Below are positions 59,701-64,000 of a DNA stretch of 64,000 bases, piece by piece. A program made the position numbers and the translations under genes. Origin of the DNA: Mermis nigrescens. Lineage: Eukaryota > Nematoda > Enoplea > Mermithida > Mermithidae. The stretch covers positions 620,001 to 684,000 of the forward strand of contig JAVLUZ010000508.1 in NCBI GenBank assembly GCA_036768485.1. Direction: 5' to 3'. Each line of letters opens with the position of its first letter. Position 1 is the stretch's first letter. The notes below the pieces were generated by a model. That model searched no databases and was not told the DNA's origin. It saw nothing but the letters and a program-made list of their open reading frames with translations.

Positions 59701-62450
59701 ATTGGCCAAGTGCATGGACCTAAGTTGCGCGAACGAAGATGACCCGTTTAAGGAGGACGTTGACCCCGAAACTCCGATCGCGCGGTCGACTAGCCACACG
59801 GACAACGTCGGTACTTGGCTCTACATGAGTCCCGAGCAGGTTTTTACCTTAATATCTACTTATAAACCTCCCTTTCCTACTTTTCGAATAAAACACGCGT
59901 TTAGACCATTTTTGGCGGAAAATAAAAAACCTAAAGGATTTAAGTTGTATAATACGAACGTCTAGTTGTTTTACATTCGTTAATCTTTTTGTTTAGGAAA
60001 AGGGCGACAACTATACGTTTAAAGTGGACATTTACGCGCTGGGCTTAATTTTCTTCGAAATGCTGGTCCCGTTTTCTACCGAGATGGAACGTCGAGTTGT
60101 TCTTTCCGATCTCAAGTTGAAAGAACATACATTCCCGCCAAATTTCAAATCTACTTTTCCCGATGAGGTCGGTGCATATATTTGGCCTTATCGTCAGGCA
60201 CGCATCTATGGTGAAATGGGGGTTCGGATCGGACCCCCGAAAATTCGGAAAAATCTGACTTTTTGAACGTTATTTTGTGCTATTTTTGGCTTAGTTCCCC
60301 CCAAATCGGTGTTGGCCCCCAAATAGGGCGGTCGGCTACGCGCCCGCTTATACGTATATAGTTGGCATTGGATGCGTAATACCAAAAAAATTAAGGCTTA
60401 TTAATTACTCGCGTTACCGCGTTTACCGGTTTCTGCTGATCCACGGACGCGTATTTCGAGAGGGAACCGAGGGAAGTCTCCCAAATTCTTGAAGTATGAA
60501 TATTTTTCGTAACGATGCCGCTCCCTTAAAGGAAAAAATTGAAAATCCTTTCGGCGCATTTAAAAGACCGTAAGAATAGATTTTAACATACTTTTTACGA
60601 GGTATTAAATACAAATTTTCACGGATTATTTTGATTCATTTTTTGTGTTTTGAACATTTAAAGTTTGAGTAAAAATAGCGTAATGTCAAATTTCCCGTCG
60701 CTTCGCGTACATCCGTTTTCCGCACCGCTTTTGTAAATCGCGTCGGAACTAAGCGTAAAACAAAACCTACCTCTTTAATGTAATTTTCATAAATCGGGCG
60801 CGTTTGTCGATTTTGAACGGCATACTTTTCCGTCTACCTACCAAATTAGGATAACGTTAAGAGATTTTTAAATTTTCTAATTTCGCTTCTTCTCCAGTTT
60901 GCCCGAACGCGTCAATAAACGTTAAAATGCCATTATTTTTCCCCATCTCCTAACTTATTTTCGTACACCGTATTCAGAACGCCGGAATTCAGAATTTTTA
61001 TAATTTTTATATTTGATATTCAGAACCCCAACTACTACCTACTAGAAAGATGGTCCCTAAAAGTCTTTGTACATTTTGTACGCGCAAATTTTTGGGCACT
61101 ATAATATGGCGCAGTAGCGGTTTTAATGCGGTAAAAACAGAGTTGTTCGACTATCGGTAGTGTATTTTAGCTAATTTATGGGTCTCTATGGGCAAAAATC
61201 ACTAAGAATCGTCTTATAACGGCGCCAAGCGCCAAAAATTTGACATTTTTCCTTTCGAAATGCAATTTCTGCCATTAAAAAGATACAGAACACGCAATTA
61301 CTCCCTTTTTTGCAGTTTTTGTCTTCCCAAAAATCTTTCTACGTGTATAAAGATGGTCCCAAAAAGTCTTTGTACATCGGGAAAAATCTTTGCCCATTAC
61401 AAAAAAACACTGCCGCCCACGTACGAATGTATATTTGAATCGTAATTAGGTCGAAATTCGTGATGCGCGACAAGGAGTGGTGAGCGAAGAAAAGAAATTA
61501 AGAGTTTTCTAAATTATTGATTTTCTTAATGATCGCACTCGACTCGACCAGTGGCGGATCCAGGATTTTCTTAGAGGGGGCGGTACCCAAACTTTTTCAA
61601 AAACCGCCGAAAACAGGTCAAAAAATCGCTCTTAACGCGCAAAATAGCTTTTTTTACGCTTTTTATACGGTCTACTTTCCTCCAGAATCACTTTTGACGC
61701 GATATTTTTCCGGAAAAATTTGAAATTTTCGACAATTTTGTGCGGAAAAATCATTAAATTTCTATGACTTTAGCTGAAATCCGGCTCGAAGCGCCGATAA
61801 ATTTGCGAAATTTCGACTAAAAGACATTTAAAAGCTTGATTTACCGCGCGCATTCTCTGTATTTATAGCATTCTGACGTCGAACTTTTGAAATTTATTCA
61901 AAAGTCTTGCTCAAAATTAGAAGAAATCATGCTAAAATATCTATTTATGCCCTTCAAATTGTTTTAAAAGCTATTTTATGAGCAAAAAATGGCTTGCAGA
62001 CTGCAAATAAAGTAGATAAATGTCATTAATAGGTCTAAAACCGGCGCGAAGCGCCGGAAAATTTTGAGAAATTATGATCATTGACGGTCAAAAATCATCG
62101 CAAATTACACGCCCTTTCTCTATCTCGCCAAATCTTTTTGGCCGATGGGGCCCCCTCGCCCCCCTTAAATTCGCCCATGCACTCGATATTATCTCCGAAT
62201 CGTAGGTAGATTAATATTGTATGAAGTAATTGCGCTCGATTTTATAAAGTTAGTATATTGAAACTGAATTGAATCGCAGGCTGAATTGATCGAAAATTTG
62301 ATAACTCACGATCCCGATCAACGTTGGACGTGCCTTCAGATCCGCGGTTCGCATTTATTTTCGCCTTTTTGGCTGCAAAGGCCAATCGCGGCTTCGACTA
62401 AGCGCCAAACAAACGACAGTTCGTCGCGCGGCGTGAACAGTTTGAGTTGA
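20510..62450 (+). CDS. EIF2AK3: PERK-type eIF2-alpha kinase, complete gene, 18 exons
   Basis: ER type I membrane kinase: the luminal domain senses unfolded protein and the cytosolic kinase phosphorylates eIF2-alpha Ser51 (known for the family). Exons: 20510-20703, 22631-22763, 30763-30957, 31684-31817, 32763-32925, 35548-35686, 40305-40368 (tentative), 41351-41424, 48695-48827, 49246-49348, 49416-49489, 51405-51527, 51799-51933, 53968-54161, 57350-57630, 59648-59839, 59997-60167, 62280-62450. All phases join; the total is 2673 nt, 890 aa. Signal peptide ~1-25, luminal domain to ~409, TM ~412-431, GRGGFG at ~482, Lys ~503, HRDLK ~709-713, DFG ~729, SPEQ ~774-777. It is shorter than human PERK (~1116 aa), mainly in the kinase insert and the distal luminal part. 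Exon 6 in this copy carries a TGA (35572-35574) that copy A lacks. One intron is GC-AG. Confidence 0.93.
21015..22243 (+). mobile_element. hAT-like non-autonomous element, family E, with nested insertions
   Basis: Ends CAGGCCCGTATCC and GAATACGGGCCTG form an inverted repeat. Flanks CCTACCAA (21007-21014) and CGTACCAA (22244-22251) are an 8-bp target duplication with one mismatch. Internal sequence 21082-21536 is a family F unit, and 21755-22090 is a tandem palindromic array. No transposase. Confidence 0.8.
21755..22090 (-). repeat. Tandem ~100-bp units with two palindromes
   Basis: Four units spaced ~96-105 bp. Each has a CTCAAATTTGAGC-type palindrome and a GGCGC(A/T)(A/T)GCGCC-type palindrome. 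Related, in the opposite orientation, to 34646-34995. Confidence 0.7.
22631..22763 (+). CDS. EIF2AK3: PERK exon 2: first luminal propeller strand
   Basis: Acceptor TTGCTTTCAG|A. The protein reads [17 protein letters not shown] and continues to a [12 protein letters not shown] stretch. It matches the PERK/IRE1 luminal motif 'STLDG-I-AL...G...W'. It ends CAG|GTGCAC in phase 0, a weak but usable donor. Residues ~65-109. This motif identifies the luminal sensor domain. Confidence 0.92.
23200..23954 (+). mobile_element. hAT-like element, family F
   Basis: Starts CAGTGTTTTTTTGTA and ends GAAAGAAAACACCG. Perfect 8-bp target duplication ATTTCAGG at 23192-23199 and 23955-23962. The interior has repeated TGTACAAAGA motifs and two GGCGCTTCGCGCC palindromes, and part of it is internally duplicated. 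No coding capacity. Confidence 0.88.
24508..25660 (+). mobile_element. Probable hAT-like element with TAGTGATGTC ends
   Basis: TAGTGATGTC at the left and GACATCACTA at the right are exact inverted repeats. GC-rich subterminal parts (GGCACTGGCACTGGGCCGG; CTGGCACCGGCACCAGCACC) also pair. The flanks (ATTAAAAG / AATAAAGA) are only a poor duplication. Related by its ends to family D. Confidence 0.7.
25783..26172 (+). mobile_element. hAT-like element, family H
   Basis: Ends CACACATGGGCAATGCC and GGCCATTGCCCAGGTATG form an inverted repeat. Perfect 8-bp duplication TTATCAGG at 25775-25782 and 26173-26180. Contains short direct repeats with GGACGGGGC and GACCCACC. 390 bp. Confidence 0.88.
27281..27507 (+). 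mobile_element. Small inverted-end element inserted in the GGTT tract
   Basis: CATACACATAAC at the left and GTTACATATATG at the right. Flanks GTTAATTG and GTTGATTG (7 of 8) could be a target duplication but lie in a repeat. A related sequence is seen near 57904-58115. Confidence 0.6.
28142..28318 (+). mobile_element. hAT-like MITE, family A
   Basis: CAGGGGTGGAT at the left and ATCCACCACTG at the right, flanked by GTTGGTTG on both sides (repeat context). 177 bp, same interior as the other family A copies. Confidence 0.88.
29706..30569 (-). mobile_element. hAT-like element, family F, carrying a nested insertion
   Basis: CAGTGTTTTTTTTGTAC at the left and TACAAAAAAACCGTG at the right. Perfect 8-bp duplication GTCCTGAG at 29698-29705 and 30570-30577. 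Interior matches 23200-23954 and 61046-61411 in reverse orientation, except for the inserted 29807-30207. Confidence 0.9.
29807..30207. mobile_element. Inverted pair of Penelope-like/hammerhead-like repeats
   Basis: Flanked by a perfect 12-bp duplication TACTATAATATG (29795-29806, 30208-30219). Two near-identical ~160-bp arms face outward around a small loop near 29975-29993. Each arm, read outward, has CTGACGACGACG, then GTCGAAACG, then AATAAAGCAT followed by an ATT-rich tail. The CTGANGA...GAAAC spacing resembles the hammerhead core in Penelope-like elements. That assignment is an inference. Confidence 0.6.
30763..30957 (+). CDS. EIF2AK3: PERK exon 3: luminal IPSLDG motif
   Basis: Acceptor TAATTACAG, donor GAG|GTACCT, phase 0 at both ends, 65 residues (~110-174). 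It contains [14 protein letters not shown] and [14 protein letters not shown], close to the vertebrate PERK segment with IPSLDG and ESLLESSYKFGDDV. It then reads [16 protein letters not shown], matching the conserved TYGL-SG strand. Among eIF2-alpha kinases this segment is specific to PERK. Confidence 0.95.
31438..31584 (+). mobile_element. hAT-like MITE, family G
   Basis: CAGGCACGTA and TACGTGCCCG ends; flanks TTCAGCTA and TCCAGCTA match at 7 of 8 positions. Interior with TTATTTTGTGCTATTTTTGG as in the other G copies. In PERK intron 3. Confidence 0.85.
31684..31817 (+). CDS. EIF2AK3: PERK exon 4: luminal segment
   Basis: Acceptor CATGTTCAG, donor GAGAG|GTGCGT, start phase 0, end with two bases (AG). 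It encodes [13 protein letters not shown], a low-complexity Ala/Ser stretch, then [20 protein letters not shown]. The last part matches the 'RTQKTVRAV...SG-E' strand of PERK just before the conserved WN-SVG motif. Residues ~175-219. Confidence 0.92.
31818..32762 (+). other. PERK intron 4
   Basis: Between ~31898 (CAGGGGCGGATTTAAGG) and ~32518 (GATCCACCGCAGCACTG) lies what may be a longer, decayed relative of family A, with GGCGCTTCGCGCC at ~32267. No target duplication was found. 32530-32760 shows nothing. Confidence 0.45.
32763..32925 (+). CDS. EIF2AK3: PERK exon 5: luminal WNVTVGEHE motif
   Basis: Acceptor CCGACCAG, first base G completing Arg from exon 4, donor AAA|GTGCGC, phase 0. It begins [14 protein letters not shown] (PERK: WNFSVGHFELRYIP), then a short variable part and [20 protein letters not shown], corresponding to the MAFSKKGGHLEWEYQF strand. 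The region is clearly more GC-rich than the surrounding intron. Confidence 0.92.
33340..34026 (+). mobile_element. hAT-like element, family F relative
   Basis: CGCTGTTCTTATGTACGAG and CGTACAATAACAGCG ends. Flanks ATGGCGAC (33332-33339) and ATGGCGAG (34027-34034), 7 of 8. The interior has AAAGATTTT and TGTACGTGCACAAAG motifs and one GGCGCTTCGCGCC palindrome. In PERK intron 5. Confidence 0.8.
34646..34995 (+). repeat. Tandem ~103-bp units with two palindromes
   Basis: Four units with GGCGCTTCGCGCC-like palindromes at about 34668, 34770, 34875 and 34976, alternating with CTCAAATTTGAG-like palindromes. The palindromes are better conserved than the spacers. Confidence 0.72.
35548..35686 (+). CDS. 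EIF2AK3: PERK exon 6, copy B, with in-frame TGA
   Basis: Same length and splice sites as copy A exon 6 (325-463), but seven substitutions cluster in the first ~26 bases. They change CPIAQLW to YLIACL followed by TGA at 35572-35574. Downstream it reads [19 protein letters not shown] and [14 protein letters not shown] normally. The kinase exons downstream are intact, so this is either a null allele or a local base-call error in low-quality sequence. Donor G|GTAAGC, phase 1. Confidence 0.85.
35767..35937 (+). mobile_element. hAT-like MITE, family A (copy B)
   Basis: Counterpart of 551-732 with shortened homopolymers, consistent with indel errors in this part of copy B. Confidence 0.83.
38157..38393 (+). 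mobile_element. hAT-like MITE, family C (copy B)
   Basis: Counterpart of 2997-3238 with the same GTCAGGAC duplication and several short deletions. Confidence 0.9.
38810..40081. mobile_element. Foldback element with iterated GCTCGCC motifs (copy B)
   Basis: Counterpart of 3671-4950. From about 39560 onward the two copies become nearly identical. Confidence 0.73.
40305..40368 (+). CDS. EIF2AK3: PERK exon 7 (tentative), copy B
   Basis: Chosen because exons 6 and 8 require an exon that begins with two codon bases and ends with two. This 64-bp segment follows TTTTTGTTCAG and ends GC|GTACGA with that phase. It gives a short peptide containing [18 protein letters not shown]. Similarity to PERK is weak (only the QLYLQ-like strand), and human PERK has about 90 residues here. 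Another or an additional exon could replace it. Confidence 0.45.
41351..41424 (+). CDS. EIF2AK3: PERK exon 8: distal luminal Cys-rich segment, copy B
   Basis: Acceptor CATTGTAG, donor AGAG|GTAAGC. It encodes [20 protein letters not shown] then QYPR, and joins exon 9 through a split Asp to read [11 protein letters not shown]. This aligns with the PERK segment '(F)DKCLSN...SL-ILQYPYDNGYYLPYYK'. The CxxxCxxC cluster is not in vertebrate PERK. Phase agreement at the exon 8-9 junction is the strongest support. Confidence 0.85.
41450..41612 (+). mobile_element. hAT-like MITE, family G (copy B)
   Basis: Identical counterpart of 6319-6481, with GGTATACT on both sides. Confidence 0.94.
42960..43138 (-). 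mobile_element. hAT-like MITE, family A (copy B)
   Basis: Counterpart of 7830-8009 with a perfect 8-bp duplication TACAAAGG at 42952-42959 and 43139-43146. Confidence 0.93.
44009..44794 (+). mobile_element. hAT-like element, family D (copy B)
   Basis: Counterpart of 8880-9665, same duplication GTGCAAAG. The GC-rich left end differs by two bases. Confidence 0.93.
45620..45895 (+). mobile_element. hAT-like MITE, family C (copy B)
   Basis: Counterpart of 10491-10764, differing only in a C-run length. Confidence 0.88.
46679..47083 (-). pseudogene. Degraded coding-like ORF (copy B)
   Basis: Counterpart of 11551-11940. A two-base difference in the GT run changes the predicted N-terminus only, which shows that the upstream part of the ORF is not under constraint. 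Confidence 0.38.
47435..47834 (+). mobile_element. Family E element with nested family A MITE (copy B)
   Basis: Counterpart of 12305-12703. The nested MITE is 47441-47628 with AACAGGCC on both sides. Confidence 0.85.
48695..48827 (+). CDS. EIF2AK3: PERK exon 9: pre-membrane luminal segment, copy B
   Basis: Acceptor TTCGTATAG, donor TGGTG|GTAAGC. It encodes [18 protein letters not shown] and ends KYVMWTWW, matching the 'NGYYLPYYKRERN' and '...LLHWW' stretch immediately before the PERK membrane segment. Basic residues precede the aromatic WTWW, which probably marks the luminal membrane interface. Confidence 0.93.
49246..49348 (+). CDS. EIF2AK3: PERK exon 10: transmembrane segment, copy B
   Basis: Acceptor CCGTTTCAG, donor CTACG|GTGAGC. 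The first base completes Trp. It encodes a hydrophobic stretch [20 protein letters not shown] (~412-431) followed by KR, the positive-inside anchor expected of a type I protein. A 67-bp intron separates it from exon 11. Confidence 0.93.
49416..49489 (+). CDS. EIF2AK3: PERK exon 11: cytosolic juxtamembrane linker, copy B
   Basis: Acceptor TTGTTCGCAG, donor CGTG|GTAAAA. It encodes a polar linker [20 protein letters not shown] ending TYES, then a split Trp that leads into the kinase. Phase agrees on both sides. The linker is short compared with vertebrate PERK. Confidence 0.88.
49566..50887 (+). mobile_element. 1.3-kb hAT-like element, family B (copy B)
   Basis: Counterpart of 14433-15755 with the same AATGTGGC duplication. 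Confidence 0.92.
51405..51527 (+). CDS. EIF2AK3: PERK exon 12: kinase glycine loop and catalytic Lys, copy B
   Basis: Acceptor TCTTTTTGAG, donor GAACAG|GTAATT. It encodes [19 protein letters not shown] and a [10 protein letters not shown] stretch. This is near-identical to the PERK '[21 protein letters not shown]...YAIKRIRLPN' block. Gly loop at ~481-486, ATP-binding Lys at ~503. Confidence 0.96.
51799..51933 (+). CDS. EIF2AK3: PERK exon 13: kinase N-lobe, copy B
   Basis: Acceptor GGATGGCAG gives the required phase and reads [20 protein letters not shown] followed by [10 protein letters not shown] and WQENWD. This matches PERK '[28 protein letters not shown]'. The helix C Glu is the REV glutamate (~516). 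It ends AAACG|GTACTT, leaving two bases. The two differences from copy A (CCC/CCG Pro and GTG/GTA Val) are synonymous. Confidence 0.96.
51934..53967 (+). other. PERK intron 13
   Basis: The duplicated block ends inside it at 52838. The rest (52839-53967) is AT-rich with a GGCGCTTTGCGCC palindrome near 52804. No further gene or element with readable ends. Confidence 0.6.
53968..54161 (+). CDS. EIF2AK3: PERK exon 14: kinase insert
   Basis: Acceptor AGTTTTGCAG, donor CATTCCG|GTGAGC. The first base completes Arg from exon 13 and the last base plus CT of exon 15 makes Ala, so both phases fit. It encodes a Ser/Thr-rich segment including [20 protein letters not shown] and [12 protein letters not shown]. 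The latter resembles the conserved PERK insert motif 'SSSIVFEDSG'. The opposite strand has a 97-codon open frame here, which I take as a shadow. Confidence 0.8.
54921..56418 (+). mobile_element. 1.5-kb hAT-like element, family B, second insertion site
   Basis: CATAGGCGTAGCCAGG start and CCTGGCTACGCCTCTG end. Perfect 8-bp duplication CCCTGGCT at 54913-54920 and 56419-56426. About 175 bp longer than 14433-15755, mainly because of an extra GGCGCTTTTGCC-containing stretch near 56160-56330. In PERK intron 14. Confidence 0.93.
56945..57097 (-). mobile_element. hAT-like MITE, family G
   Basis: CAGGCACATACCTG start and CAGCTACGTGCCTG end. Perfect 8-bp duplication ATTCGAAT at 56937-56944 and 57098-57105. 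In PERK intron 14. Confidence 0.92.
57350..57630 (+). CDS. EIF2AK3: PERK exon 15: kinase hinge to HRDLK, GC donor
   Basis: A pyrimidine-rich tract precedes the acceptor GACGAAG. A basic, Ala/Ser-rich end of the insert (~620-660) is followed by [18 protein letters not shown] (PERK: YIQMQLCRKENLKDWM). It then runs through the C-lobe to [12 protein letters not shown]. Catalytic Asp ~711. The donor is AAG|GCATGC: no GT lies near, so this intron is GC-AG. The first half is GC-rich and alanine/arginine-biased. Confidence 0.92.
57631..59647 (+). other. PERK intron 15 (GC-AG)
   Basis: Begins GCATGC and ends TCATTCAG. Holds a family A end fragment (~57866-57881), a GTAAC-ended repeat (~57904-58115), family C (58742-58988) and G/C-run-rich decayed repeats to 59400. 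59400-59640 shows nothing. Confidence 0.75.
58742..58988 (-). mobile_element. hAT-like MITE, family C
   Basis: CACACCTGGGCGTGG start and GCCTACGTATG end. Perfect 8-bp duplication CGGACAAT at 58734-58741 and 58989-58996. Opposite orientation to the other C copies. Confidence 0.92.
59648..59839 (+). CDS. EIF2AK3: PERK exon 16: DFG and activation loop
   Basis: Acceptor TCATTCAG, donor CAG|GTTTTT, phase 0, 64 residues. [20 protein letters not shown] completes the HRDLKPSN motif and gives the DFG Asp (~729). The activation loop ends [16 protein letters not shown], aligned with PERK 'RHTGQVGTKLYMSPEQ'. The Thr in HT (~764) is the equivalent of the main autophosphorylation site of mammalian PERK. 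Confidence 0.96.
59997..60167 (+). CDS. EIF2AK3: PERK exon 17: kinase C-lobe
   Basis: Acceptor TTGTTTAG, donor GAG|GTCGGT, phase 0, 57 residues. [20 protein letters not shown] and [16 protein letters not shown] match PERK '[35 protein letters not shown]', followed by FPPNF. The PFSTEMER motif is typical of eIF2-alpha kinases. A 152-bp family G transposon starts 28 bp after the donor. Confidence 0.96.
60195..60346 (+). mobile_element. hAT-like MITE, family G
   Basis: CAGGCACGCATC start and GGCTACGCGCCCG end. Flanks CTTATCGT and CTTATACG agree only in part. Starts 28 bp after the exon 17 donor. Confidence 0.82.
60347..62279 (+). other. PERK intron 17, remainder
   Basis: Includes a 5'-truncated family F unit (61046-61411, ending ACAAAAAAACACTG), a lone family A start (CAGTGGCGGATCCAGG at 61549) and GGCGC palindromes near 62042. 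Nothing else recognised. Confidence 0.6.
62280..62450 (+). CDS. EIF2AK3: PERK exon 18: C-terminal end and stop
   Basis: Acceptor GAATCGCAG, phase 0. [20 protein letters not shown] matches the last kinase helix ('MVQDMLSPSPMERPEA'), with the conserved Arg before Trp. A Ser-rich tail follows and ends in TGA (62448-62450). The tail is about 20 residues, shorter than in vertebrates. No AATAAA was noticed in the next ~100 bp. Confidence 0.92.
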   Translation, partial: AELIENLITHDPDQRWTCLQIRGSHLFSPFWLQRPIAASTKRQTNDSSSRGVNSLS

Positions 62451-62567
62451 AGTTCCCCGGAATACTTTCGTCTCTGCCAATTTTGTTAAAAATTTGTATT
62501 TACAATGGCGTCTTAGTAACCCTTGTTTAATTCGCGTTTTAAATTCACGGACTTATGTACCCTTTAT

Positions 62568-62733
62568 CAGGCACGTAGCTGGCCCTTCTATTTTGGGGGG
62601 GACCAACACCAATTTTGGGGGGTCTCCGCCAAAAATAGCACAAAATAACATGTAAAAAGTCCTATTTTTCCGGTTTTTTCTGGAATTTTGGGGGGGTCCG
62701 GACCCCCCAGTCCCCCCCACAGCTACGTGCCTG
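62568..62733 (-). mobile_element. hAT-like MITE, family G
   Basis: CAGGCACGTAGCTGG start and CAGCTACGTGCCTG end, perfect inverted repeats. Flanks CCCTTTAT and CTCTTTAT (7 of 8). Confidence 0.92.
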
Positions 62734-63173
62734 CTCTTTATCGTTGCATAATTTATTTTTCTTTTCGTTTGCGCGGCTGCCGCGTTCGTTTGCCGCTCGT
62801 AAATTTTTTTATAAGTTTAGTTTTAAGCAGATTCCAAAATTGGTCTGGTCCATACTATTGCAGTTCTACGGCGAATCTAGATTTAGGTGAGACTCAACTT
62901 TTTTAAATGTGAAAACCGACCGAGCGCGCTGCGCCAATAGTTTTTGAAACCCCGTCTACGTCCCTAAGAACAAACTGGGCAAAAATACAAATTTTAGTAA
63001 CGTGAGTTAGCAAAATCTTAGAAGAATTCGATAATATTTGAGAGGGAATGCGAATTTCGATGGAAAGGCCGCCCCATCTTTTGGATAAACAAACTTCTGC
63101 CGTCCGTTTGATAAAAAATATCGGATTCTGTCTGCGAAAATTATCGGGCACTTCGCTGAGAGAGGGTGTTGAG

Positions 63174-63426
63174 CATAGGTGGGCGGCTCCAAAGTTCTGG
63201 CGGGGGTGTGCAAGATTTTTTTAATGGTCAAAAATGGCCCTAAAAATGGTGGTAGGCGAAAAAATACCATTTTTCAACGTTTCTCATCGACCACTATCCA
63301 TTGGCATCGAAAAATTGCGAAAAAAACCTAAATAATTTTCAAAAATTGAATTCTAGAGGGGGGTATTTTAGTTTCTCAGGGATGGGGGTGCATACCCCCC
63401 AACCCCTCCCCCCACGCCCAGGTATG
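63174..63426 (+). mobile_element. hAT-like MITE, family C
   Basis: CATAGGTGGGCGG start and CGCCCAGGTATG end. Perfect 8-bp duplication GTGTTGAG at 63166-63173 and 63427-63434. Confidence 0.94.
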
Positions 63427-63801
63427 GTGTTGAGTCGCGTGACTGTTTAACGCTTCTTACGTTCGCGCGGCTAAGCTTATGATGGGCGTAAATCATTACT
63501 CTCTGGCGCGAAATCAGATTTGTACGGAACAAGAATGTTTTTCTGTTTATTATGTGTGTATGAAGTACGTTCACCTAACTAAGGGTGTCTTACGGTTCCA
63601 GTATGTACGTTATGTGAAACTGGGACGACGCTAGGTAATTGCACCGGGCCTTGACCTGTTCAAGCAAAATCAATTCCGGGGTTTATCGACTTTTGATGGA
63701 TTATGTTTATGTAGATGTGTCTGCCCGGCTTCTCCGGAGAGCTTATTTCGGCTCTGAATCGTCCAAATGCCTCAATCCGCGTAAAAATGACCAGTCTTGA
63801 G

Positions 63802-63966
63802 CAGTGGTGGATCCGGGATTTTCTTAAGGAAGGGCGCTGCGGAACCCTGAGCTTGGGTGGAAAAAATTAGCCGTTTTAACCCGAAAATCGCTCAAAAATG
63901 CGTAATTTTGCGCACTATTTTGGGCTTTCAATGGGGAGGGCGGCCGCCTCCCTAAATCCGCCCCTG
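63802..63966 (-). mobile_element. hAT-like MITE, family A
   Basis: CAGTGGTGGATCCGGG start and CTAAATCCGCCCCTG end. Perfect 8-bp duplication GTCTTGAG at 63794-63801 and 63967-63974. Confidence 0.94.
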
Positions 63967-64000
63967 GTCTTGAGAGAAAATTTGCATATTGTTTGATCCG

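Larger units (their letters stand above)
62451..64000 (+). other. 3' flank of PERK
   Basis: Apart from three MITEs there is AT-rich sequence with no second gene. Open frames here are short and overlap the MITEs. Confidence 0.65.

Overview
The window is animal nuclear DNA: large introns with GT-AG junctions, dense short DNA transposons, retroelement fragments and simple repeats, with no bacterial-style gene packing. It comes from an invertebrate metazoan, but nothing in the sequence lets me name the phylum safely.

One recognisable host gene is present, on the + strand: a PERK-type eIF2-alpha kinase (EIF2AK3 / pek-1 orthologue), an ER transmembrane stress sensor. I can build it from ATG 20510 to stop 62450 as 18 exons. 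Every junction agrees in phase and the coding length is 2673 nt (890 residues plus stop). In order it encodes a signal peptide, an IRE1-like beta-propeller luminal domain (exons 1-9), one membrane segment (exon 10), a juxtamembrane linker (exon 11), the kinase N-lobe (exons 12-13), a short kinase insert (exon 14 and start of 15) and the kinase C-lobe (exons 15-18). Exon 7 is the least certain.

Layout. 1-17701 is a second copy ('copy A') of 35233-52838 ('copy B') and carries exons 6-13 again. It ends exactly at a 17-base N gap (17702-17718). The simplest reading is two overlapping contigs or haplotypes of one locus placed end to end, not a biological tandem duplication. 17719-20509 is the 5' flank: a non-LTR retrotransposon remnant, a 20-bp minisatellite and a 150-bp direct duplication. 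20510-62450 is the PERK gene. 62451-64000 is the 3' flank with three small transposons.

The introns hold the other main content. At least nine families of non-autonomous DNA transposons have CA...TG or TA...TA inverted ends and 8-bp target duplications that can be read directly, which points to the hAT type. There is also a foldback element with iterated GCTCGCC motifs, a triple-nested insertion in intron 2 whose core is an inverted pair of Penelope-like or hammerhead-like units, a (GGTT)n tract, and short tandem arrays of ~100-bp units with two palindromes. No transposase gene was seen.

Copy A has an intact exon 6, whereas copy B has an in-frame TGA there, so a correct PERK model from this assembly must take exon 6 from copy A.
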